Source: a virus. Taken from it: DNA of 35,100 nt. How positions within the stretch are numbered: the stretch's first letter is position 1; the number at the start of each line of letters is the position of its first letter. The position numbers and the translations under genes were made by a program. The stretch is from the IMG/VR virus record IMGVR_UViG_3300021142_000092, positions 1 to 35,100 of that record; one strand, given 5' to 3'. Below, piece after piece: positions 16,004-24,034 of the stretch. Under the pieces are notes generated by a model. The model saw only the letters and a program-made list of their open reading frames with translations, ran no database searches and had not been told where the DNA came from.

Positions 16004-19000
16004 ATGGCTCTGGATTTTAATGTTTCACCTTACTATGATGACTTTGACCCAAAGAAAGAATTCTATCGTATTCTTTTCAAGCCAGGTTTTGCGGTTCAAG
16101 CACGTGAATTAACACAGTTACAAACTATTCTTGGCAATCAAATCTCTGAATTTGCTAAGAATATTTTTGCAGAAGGTTCTGTTGTAACTGGTGCTTCACA
16201 CCAACTTGATGACAGTTCATTCTATTTAAAATGTCAATCTACTTACAACAACGGAACATCCACAGTTAATGTGGATTTTTCTAATTTTGTAGGTAACTAT
16301 ATTGTTGAAACAACAACAGGCAAAATTGGTTACGTTAAAAAATATACAGCATCTAATGCATCTGATCCTGCAACATTGCATGTAAGTATTGTGAAAGGTC
16401 CACAGACACCTTTCAATGATAACACAAACTTTTATGTTATTCAAAATACAAATTCAAACATTGCCATCAACTATTTCACCAGTGTAACTTCTGGTTCTTC
16501 AGGAACATCACTATTGTTCCACATCGGTGAAGGTGTTTTCTATGCTGACAGTACATTCTTATACTGTCCAGAACAAACAGTTGTTGTTGGTAAATACACA
16601 AAGACACCATCAGCAGTCATTGGTTTGAACATTGTTGAATCAATCTCCGATTATGTTGATGATTCTTCATTGTTGGATCCTGCATTAGGTGCATCCAACT
16701 ATCTAGCTCCAGGTGCAGACCGTTATAAGATTGACCTAGAATTAACAACACAACCTTATACACTTGTTGCACAAACATATCCTAACTTCATTCAACTATC
16801 AGTTGTTGTCAATGGTGTTTTGATTCAAGATGTAACTACGCCAATCTATTCTGAAATTATGGATACAATGGCGAAACGCACATACGACACCAATGGTGAC
16901 TTCATTGTAAAGAATTTCATTCCTAATATTGTTAATAATACACAAGACAATACTAGTTTAATTCTTCAAGTTGGTGCAGGTTCAGCATTCGTACAAGGTT
17001 ATGAGATTGAAACTATCTCTCCAACAATTATCAACCTACAAAAAGCACAAACAACTACGACAGATACTGGTTATTCTGTTAATACAACCTACGGCAATTA
17101 CACTTACGTTAGTGGCATCAATGGTAGTTTACCTACAATCAACACAAACTATTCTGTTGAAATTCATAGTGTTAAAACTAATCAAAGCGCATCAACTAAA
17201 ATTGGTACCGCATTGATTAAGAGCATCGAATATGTATCTGGTTTTGGTCGTTCAACAGTATTTGCAATGTTCTTAGACAAGATTTCAATGAGTAGTGGAA
17301 CATTTACTTCTGCTAGAAGTTTTGTGAATGTCGGTTCTGGTTCATACGCTAACCCACAATTTGAAGCTAATGTTGATGGTTCTGCCTTTGATACAACAGG
17401 CACACAAGCACAATTGTTCTTGGCCGATTCCAATCAATTGTTGTTTGAATTGCCAAGAACATACGTATCTTCATTGCAAAATGTAAATTACTATTACAAA
17501 CAATACTTCACAGGTACTGTTTCAGGTAATACAGTTAGTATCACTTGTAAATCCACAGATAGTTTTGTTGGATATGGTAGTGGTCTAAATGTAATTGAAA
17601 ACTATATCATTGTTGAAACTAATAGTGGTAACTTTATTCCTGCTGACAATGTTTCAGTAACACTATCATCAACATACCAAGCAACAATCAACTTCGGTTC
17701 GAACCTGTACAACGGACACACCGTTAATATCATTGCTTCTGTACATACACAAGCAGATACATACAGAACTAAAACTTTAGTATCTAATTATGTTGGTACA
17801 CCAATAACAATTACTGACAGAAATGCACACGACATTGGTAAATCAGACGTTTTCCAATTGAGTTATGTGTATGAATATCCATCTACTTCTTTATTCAGAA
17901 GTACTTGGTCTTCTTCTACATCTTATAATTCAGGTGATGTTGTTCTTTCAGGCAATACTGCATACATCTCAACTGCAGGCAGTAACGTCAATAACAATCC
18001 AACATCTGGTACAAACTGGACACAATTAACAAACAATGTTAGTTACTACACGTTAGATAACGGTCAAAGAGATACTTACTATGACCACGGTACAATCACA
18101 AGAGCATCTGTACCAAACACATCTATCAACGCTTTACCTATTTTCAGTTACTTCACACATTCTGGTTCAGGATATATTTCTTCACAGTCATATCCAATAT
18201 CCACAATAGGTTACGGTTCGATTCCAACTTATACATCACCAGTATCTAATCAATTGTATAATCTAAGAGATTGTATTGACTTTAGACCAAGAAGAAATGA
18301 TGATGAAGTTGTAACATTTACATTTGCAAATCACCAAATTCCTGAGACTATCACTAATGCTGATGTAGTCACAGACATTACTTACTACTTGGGTAGAGTA
18401 GATAAAGTTATTCTTACAAGAGATGGACTGTTCAAAGTATTGCAAGGTGTTCCTTCTTACTTGAACCCACAACCTCCAACAAATCAAAGTGATTCAATGA
18501 CTTTGTTTGTGTTGAACTACACACCATATACAAGTTCACCTGCAGATGTAACAACACAAATTGTACCTCACAAGAGATACACGATGAAAGATATCTCAGG
18601 TATTGATAATCGTTTAACAAACATTGAGTACTATACTGCTCTAAGTGTATTGGAAGCACAAGTTAATTCTCAAACATTGACAGGCAATAATGGTACTGCA
18701 TTGTTTAAGAATGGTTTCATTGCAGATGCATTTACAGGTAGTGGTGTTGGTGATGTTACTAACGTTGAATATCGTTCATCAATTGATTACAGTAACAACT
18801 TGGCAAGACCATTGTACTTGTCAAACAATACTAAGTTAAACTATCTACACTTATCAAGTAATACTGCTGCTGGTAATTCAGTATGGTCTTCATTGGTAAC
18901 TGTACCATATTCTGAAACAACATTCGTTAATCAACCAATTGCATCTGGTACTATTAGTGCCAACCCATTTGGTGTTGTTGCTTATGTTGGTACATTAAAG

Positions 19001-22000
19001 ATTACACCAGAGAGTGACATTTGGTTTGATATCAATACTGCACCAAGTGTTATTGTTAATACTGGCGGTCAGAATGATAATTACCAATACTATGCATCTG
19101 TTGAGACACAATGGAACGCATGGCAGTCTATCTGGACAGGCGAAGCGATAGCTGAATCAACAGGTACAACACCTGCGGTTTCTGGTGCATTATCCACTAG
19201 TGCTTTAGGTGCACAGTCTGTTGCTATTGCTCCAGGTGTTACCACATCAACAGCAAACTTTGTTGTTAATCAGAGTGTAGTGCCATATGCACGTAGCATT
19301 AGAATTGATTTTGAAGCAAATGGTTTGAGTCCAAATACTCAAATGCATATGTACATCAATGGTCTAAACATGACCAACTACATGTATCCATATAGTATTT
19401 CTGCTAACACAGGACATTCTTCTGTTATTTCTGATGCATCAGGTTCTGTATCTGGTTACATCATGTTCCCAAATGATAATTCAGTTAAATTCTTGACTGG
19501 TAAAGAAACAATTATTATTTGTGACAACGGAAGTAACTTGGCACAATCTACAACATATGCACAAGCAACATTCTATTCACAGGGTTTACTTGAAACTTTA
19601 AGTCCGCTTTTAGTTTCTACTAAACCAAACTCACGTGTGATTGGACAATTGCAATTAAATGCAACAGGTAATGATCCATCTACAACAGGTAGTATCGTCA
19701 ATACTATTCCAACACCACCAAAACCACCTGCAAGTTATCTATTAACGTCAGATTACAAAACAATCAGACAGGGTAATACAATTAACTTTGTATTTACAAC
19801 ACAAAATGTTCCACCTGGTAGAACATACAATGCAAACATTTCCGGTACAATCACCAATACAAACCTTGGTGATGGTTTCACATTAGGTAATACAGTCATT
19901 AGAACTGTTGGTACACTATCACAGAGTCAAGCTGTGTTGAGTATTCCAATCTTAGAAGGAACAATTACAAATTATCAGAACAAATATATTGTTTTAGAAG
20001 TTGATGTTCCTGCTGATCCACAATACGGGGCTGCAGCACAATACTTTGCAAACGTAGCAATTCAGAGTGATGTTGTTTCATCTTACTCTGTACAAGCAAA
20101 CTCATATGTTGTTGCAGGTAACACAATATACTTCAACATTACTGGTTCAAACCTAGCAAGTAATGCAAACATTGCTTACGCAGTAACTGGTACCGCATCA
20201 GGACAATTTACTGCAAACGTTGGTTCTACAACAAGTGGATATATTAATATTAATTCTCCATCAGGAACTAATACTTTAATATACACAATTAATAGTGCAT
20301 ATACACCTGTTGGTAGTGATAACTTTACTGTCACATATACATTGCCTGATGGTACTACAAGAGCTGCATCAGTACCTATCACATCCAACAAGATGTATTC
20401 TTTGAACGCTAATGTAACTTCACAAGTTAGTGGAAATACATTCTTGCTTACATTGAATACACAAGGTGTTGCAAACGGAACTAATGTACCATATACAATT
20501 GGTGGTGTTACTACATCACAAATCAATGGCGCAAGTTTAACAGGTAACTTTAGTGTATTGAATAATACTGCCAACTTGGCCATCACAACAACATCTTCTG
20601 CAATTAGCAGTGCAGTCAATTTTGGTATCGGTTTAAATAGTATCACACCTGCTGTATATGCTAACGTTGCAATTAGTGTTCCTCCAGTAGCTACACCAGC
20701 TGTTCCAAATCCAACTCCTGTAGTTCAACCTGTTGTTAATTTACCTTCATCCGTAGTTGCTGGTTCATCATACACTTGGTCAATTACAAATGGTCCAAAA
20801 AATGGTACATTCACTTGGGCAAATCTAAACACAGGTCAAATAAGTCAAGCATATGGATTAGATGTAAATGGTAATTACACAAGTACAACTCCATTTACGA
20901 ATGTTGCAGGTAGTTATCAAATTTACTTTGCATTTAGTGGTGCAGTTAATAATGTAACGAAAAACTTATTAGTTACTGCGGCCGTTGTCACACCAACATA
21001 TACTGTATCTGCACCATCTACTATCAATGATGGCGATACATTCACTATTGGTGTAACATCTAGTGGCGTAAGTACATCAACACCGTTCTCATTCACTATT
21101 GCTAATCCAGGAAATTATTGGATTACATCATCATCTGCAACAAATGCCACAGTTACGACCGCAGGTCAACCAAACTATGCTGCATATGTTGATAACTATG
21201 GTGATTTGATTGCTGCCTATAATGATGCACAGAATGGAACAACATACTATGCACAAAATTATCCAGGTAATCCAACATTAGGTTCTGTGCAAGATGAAAT
21301 CAATGCATACAATAACAATACTTCATTCTTCCCTTACGCTAAACAAAGTAAGGCTGCATGGGGACAATATCACTGGAATACTTTTGGTAAAAATGAAAAC
21401 AGAACATTACCTATCACATCGGTAATTACTGCATCTTGCCAAATTTCTGATACTAATCCTGTCGCTATCTCATTCTTGTTGAACCCAATTCACGGTTCAT
21501 CAGAGTCTTCAGGAACTATCACTGCACAATTTGGTGCACCAGTTGGTCAAACTAAAGTCATCAATGTTAACCATACAGCGGCTTCATTGTTGGTTATTCC
21601 ACCTGCGGCACCTGTAACTCCAGCACAAACAGGTGACTTTATAGATTCTCCATTAACTATTGCTCAAGCAGTTGGACAATATAGTTACTACCTGGATTTA
21701 CAACCAACTCCAGGTTATGCATACAGACTACAGGATCCTAATGCACAAGGTAAGATTTGGATTAATACATCACAACAAGCAGAAGCAAATACTGTTGCTA
21801 ATGCAGTTGCTGCATATTATAGAAATCCTTCTATATTAAATAGAAATCCTGATTTGGCTGGTTTATTATACTGGACAAATCAAATTATTTCTTTGCAATG
21901 GGCATCAAATCAAACACAACCTGCTTGGTACCCAGTTAATTCATCTGCATGGCAAACACAAGACACAACAGGTTTCAATAGTAACTATGGTGTCTGGTTA

Positions 22001-23800
22001 AATCCTGGTACTGATCCTTTAGTTGGACAAACAACTACTGTGTATAGAATATGGAATTGTCCTGCAAGTGGTCAATACACCATGATTTTGGGTGCTGATG
22101 ACTATGCAGCTGCATACTTAGACATTGGTGGTCCATGGGGTGGAGGTACTCCTGCACTTACATTTGACACTAGTGTTGCATATCCACCATCATTACAATA
22201 TGCACAGGCTAATGGTATAACAGGCGCTCACGGTGGTTCTAATGGGCCATTAGAATATTGGGTATCTGGTTCTACATATGTTCCCGCTGGTATGCACTTG
22301 TTGAGATTTGATGTCAGAAACAATTCATTTGGAAATGACACATGGGCAACTAACCCTGGATTCTTTGCAGCTGCAATTTATAGTGGAGTCGTATCAAGTC
22401 CAGTTGGTCAAACTCCAATTTGGGATACAAGGTCACAAGCTGCAGCACAAAGTGTACCAGTAGGACCTGGACTTTCTTATAGTGATGCACTTGCAAGTGC
22501 CGAATCTTCATTCAATACATGGTCTGCTAGCAAAGGTGAACCAATTGGTTCAAGAACACAATTTGTTTCTTGTACAACAGACCCATTATCACAAACATTC
22601 TTTGTACCTGCTGGTGCATATCCAAACGGTGTGTTCTTAACTGGTTTAAGTTTATATTTCTCATCAGTTGATTCACAATTACCTGTATTTGCACAGATTA
22701 GACCAACAGTTAATGGTTATCCAAGTTCCGATACTGTGATTCCATTGACAACTGTATGGATGAATCCATATGAGATTGAAACATCAACAGACGGTTCAGT
22801 AGAAACATTCTTTGGATTTACTGACCCAGTTTATTTGGCACCTGGTCAATATGCAATCGTTGTTGGTTCTAATAGTACTAACTACCAATTGTATTATGCA
22901 ACAGTTGGTCAACAACAAATTGGTTCAACAAATATTGTTTCTGCACAACCTAACGTTGGTGTATTGTTCAAATCAAAGAATGCTTCCACTTGGATTGCAG
23001 ACGAATCTTCTGACTTGTCATTCAAGTTGTATCAAGCACAATTTAGTACCAATAAAACATATGAAGCTGTGTTTAATTCATCTGCACCAGATAGTTCATT
23101 CTACTTTGATGTGGTTGATATCACAACACAAGAGTTGGACTTCAACAATACCACAAGTATTACATACTCAATGAAGAACCAAATAGATGGAACATTTGAT
23201 AGTTCATTTACTCCATTGTTGGCAAATCAGAACGTGAATTTGAAGGCAACAAGAAACAACACTGCTTATGGTGATACTGTTGTTAAGGCTGAATTGATTA
23301 CTACTGATACAAATGTTTCTCCAGTTATTGACTTAGATAGAGTTTCAATGATTATGATTAACAATGTGATTAGTTCTAAGTCTCAACAAAACATTCCTGA
23401 GACAACATATACAGGTGGAGATGCAGCGGCTAAATATGTAACAAGAGCAGTAACATTGGCTTCTGGTTTTGATGCACAAAACATTAGTGTATTCTTTGAT
23501 GCTAACATGCAATCAGGAACATCTATTGAAGTGTATGTCAAAGTGCTAGCGGCTGATGATACAGATACATTTGCAAACAAATCTTGGATTCAAGTACCAA
23601 ATGCATCTTCTACTGTAACTTATTCTTCAAGTTATTCCGATTTCATGGAACAAGAATACACATTATCTGGTATTAATTATGTAAGTAGTGGCGTTACATA
23701 CCGTAACTTCCAAACATTTGCTGTTAAGGTAGTAATGTATTCTAATAGTTCTGCTATCGTTCCACAGTTCCAAAACTTTAGAGCAATTGCCACATCATGA
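16004..23800 (+). CDS. Giant DUF4815 / gp10-like baseplate protein with adhesin inserts (2598 aa)
   Basis: The start is well marked (AAAGGA before ATG). Residues 1-75 (NVSPYYDDFDPKKEFYRILF then KPGFAVQARELTQLQTILGN) are the DUF4815 signature found after gp8 in many aquatic T4-like phages, where it takes the gp10 place. Residues about 75-1240 continue that structural scaffold. From about 1240 to 1700 there are five Ig-like beta repeats (YLLTSDYKTIRQGNTINFVF; SSYSVQANSYVVAGNTIYFN; MYSLNANVTSQVSGNTFLLT; LPSSVVAGSSYTWSI; YTVSAPSTINDGDTFTIGV). A Y-x-x-Y-x-D-L repeat with W-G-Q-Y-H-W-N-T-F-G-K-N-E (1725-1803), a DUF4214-like helical unit (NRNPDLAGLLYWTNQI, about 1946) and a PA14-like beta domain (about 2009-2140) follow. 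From about 2187 the baseplate-type C-terminus resumes (CTTDPLSQTFFVPAGAYPNG). The middle looks inserted and may bind host surface polymers; that is inference. Confidence 0.8.
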   Translation: MALDFNVSPYYDDFDPKKEFYRILFKPGFAVQARELTQLQTILGNQISEFAKNIFAEGSVVTGASHQLDDSSFYLKCQSTYNNGTSTVNVDFSNFVGNYIVETTTGKIGYVKKYTASNASDPATLHVSIVKGPQTPFNDNTNFYVIQNTNSNIAINYFTSVTSGSSGTSLLFHIGEGVFYADSTFLYCPEQTVVVGKYTKTPSAVIGLNIVESISDYVDDSSLLDPALGASNYLAPGADRYKIDLELTTQPYTLVAQTYPNFIQLSVVVNGVLIQDVTTPIYSEIMDTMAKRTYDTNGDFIVKNFIPNIVNNTQDNTSLILQVGAGSAFVQGYEIETISPTIINLQKAQTTTTDTGYSVNTTYGNYTYVSGINGSLPTINTNYSVEIHSVKTNQSASTKIGTALIKSIEYVSGFGRSTVFAMFLDKISMSSGTFTSARSFVNVGSGSYANPQFEANVDGSAFDTTGTQAQLFLADSNQLLFELPRTYVSSLQNVNYYYKQYFTGTVSGNTVSITCKSTDSFVGYGSGLNVIENYIIVETNSGNFIPADNVSVTLSSTYQATINFGSNLYNGHTVNIIASVHTQADTYRTKTLVSNYVGTPITITDRNAHDIGKSDVFQLSYVYEYPSTSLFRSTWSSSTSYNSGDVVLSGNTAYISTAGSNVNNNPTSGTNWTQLTNNVSYYTLDNGQRDTYYDHGTITRASVPNTSINALPIFSYFTHSGSGYISSQSYPISTIGYGSIPTYTSPVSNQLYNLRDCIDFRPRRNDDEVVTFTFANHQIPETITNADVVTDITYYLGRVDKVILTRDGLFKVLQGVPSYLNPQPPTNQSDSMTLFVLNYTPYTSSPADVTTQIVPHKRYTMKDISGIDNRLTNIEYYTALSVLEAQVNSQTLTGNNGTALFKNGFIADAFTGSGVGDVTNVEYRSSIDYSNNLARPLYLSNNTKLNYLHLSSNTAAGNSVWSSLVTVPYSETTFVNQPIASGTISANPFGVVAYVGTLKITPESDIWFDINTAPSVIVNTGGQNDNYQYYASVETQWNAWQSIWTGEAIAESTGTTPAVSGALSTSALGAQSVAIAPGVTTSTANFVVNQSVVPYARSIRIDFEANGLSPNTQMHMYINGLNMTNYMYPYSISANTGHSSVISDASGSVSGYIMFPNDNSVKFLTGKETIIICDNGSNLAQSTTYAQATFYSQGLLETLSPLLVSTKPNSRVIGQLQLNATGNDPSTTGSIVNTIPTPPKPPASYLLTSDYKTIRQGNTINFVFTTQNVPPGRTYNANISGTITNTNLGDGFTLGNTVIRTVGTLSQSQAVLSIPILEGTITNYQNKYIVLEVDVPADPQYGAAAQYFANVAIQSDVVSSYSVQANSYVVAGNTIYFNITGSNLASNANIAYAVTGTASGQFTANVGSTTSGYININSPSGTNTLIYTINSAYTPVGSDNFTVTYTLPDGTTRAASVPITSNKMYSLNANVTSQVSGNTFLLTLNTQGVANGTNVPYTIGGVTTSQINGASLTGNFSVLNNTANLAITTTSSAISSAVNFGIGLNSITPAVYANVAISVPPVATPAVPNPTPVVQPVVNLPSSVVAGSSYTWSITNGPKNGTFTWANLNTGQISQAYGLDVNGNYTSTTPFTNVAGSYQIYFAFSGAVNNVTKNLLVTAAVVTPTYTVSAPSTINDGDTFTIGVTSSGVSTSTPFSFTIANPGNYWITSSSATNATVTTAGQPNYAAYVDNYGDLIAAYNDAQNGTTYYAQNYPGNPTLGSVQDEINAYNNNTSFFPYAKQSKAAWGQYHWNTFGKNENRTLPITSVITASCQISDTNPVAISFLLNPIHGSSESSGTITAQFGAPVGQTKVINVNHTAASLLVIPPAAPVTPAQTGDFIDSPLTIAQAVGQYSYYLDLQPTPGYAYRLQDPNAQGKIWINTSQQAEANTVANAVAAYYRNPSILNRNPDLAGLLYWTNQIISLQWASNQTQPAWYPVNSSAWQTQDTTGFNSNYGVWLNPGTDPLVGQTTTVYRIWNCPASGQYTMILGADDYAAAYLDIGGPWGGGTPALTFDTSVAYPPSLQYAQANGITGAHGGSNGPLEYWVSGSTYVPAGMHLLRFDVRNNSFGNDTWATNPGFFAAAIYSGVVSSPVGQTPIWDTRSQAAAQSVPVGPGLSYSDALASAESSFNTWSASKGEPIGSRTQFVSCTTDPLSQTFFVPAGAYPNGVFLTGLSLYFSSVDSQLPVFAQIRPTVNGYPSSDTVIPLTTVWMNPYEIETSTDGSVETFFGFTDPVYLAPGQYAIVVGSNSTNYQLYYATVGQQQIGSTNIVSAQPNVGVLFKSKNASTWIADESSDLSFKLYQAQFSTNKTYEAVFNSSAPDSSFYFDVVDITTQELDFNNTTSITYSMKNQIDGTFDSSFTPLLANQNVNLKATRNNTAYGDTVVKAELITTDTNVSPVIDLDRVSMIMINNVISSKSQQNIPETTYTGGDAAAKYVTRAVTLASGFDAQNISVFFDANMQSGTSIEVYVKVLAADDTDTFANKSWIQVPNASSTVTYSSSYSDFMEQEYTLSGINYVSSGVTYRNFQTFAVKVVMYSNSSAIVPQFQNFRAIATS

Positions 23801-24018
23801 TGAAAGTCACAACACATCTCGTAAAAGACCATGCCAACTTACGCAGAGATGCGAAAAGTAAGGCAATTCTGAATACGGACGTGGCAGCTCTAAACGAACA
23901 TAGGCAGAAACAAAGAGTGACTGAAGAATTGGAACGTAATAAACAGAGAATTTCTAGTATAGAAAATGAAATCTCTGATATAAAATCGATGTTAAATATA
24001 CTAATAAATAGAAAATAA
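23797..24018 (+). CDS. Small basic coiled-coil protein (73 aa)
   Basis: The ATG overlaps the giant gene's stop codon (ATGA), so translation is probably coupled. The protein reads MMKVTTHLVKDHANLRRDAK then SKAILNTDVAALNEHRQKQR, followed by a charged helix and a leucine/isoleucine heptad tail (ENEISDIKSMLNILI). A core of the type DHxxLxRDxxSxAILNTD recurs, as I recall, in small proteins near baseplate genes of marine T4-like phages, which supports a real gene despite its size. Its role is unknown; a small virion component or a factor that helps assemble its large neighbours would fit. A second ATG at 23800 is also possible. Confidence 0.75.
   Translation: MMKVTTHLVKDHANLRRDAKSKAILNTDVAALNEHRQKQRVTEELERNKQRISSIENEISDIKSMLNILINRK
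24002..24010 (+). promoter_or_regulatory. TAATAAATA motif, candidate late promoter before the collagen-repeat fibre
   Basis: This nine-base motif contains AATAAATA, one base off the TATAAATA late box. It lies 24 nt before the fibre ATG at 24035, a distance that would give a short leader with AAAGG about 5 nt from the start. It overlaps the last codons of the 73-aa gene. Confidence 0.35.
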
Positions 24019-24034
24019 ATTTGGGTAAAAGGTA

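Noticed and set aside
20176-20646. Minus-strand open frame of 156 aa
   Set aside because: It is antisense to the Ig-like part of the giant gene; composition is the complement of Asn/Thr/Gly codons and there is no start signal.
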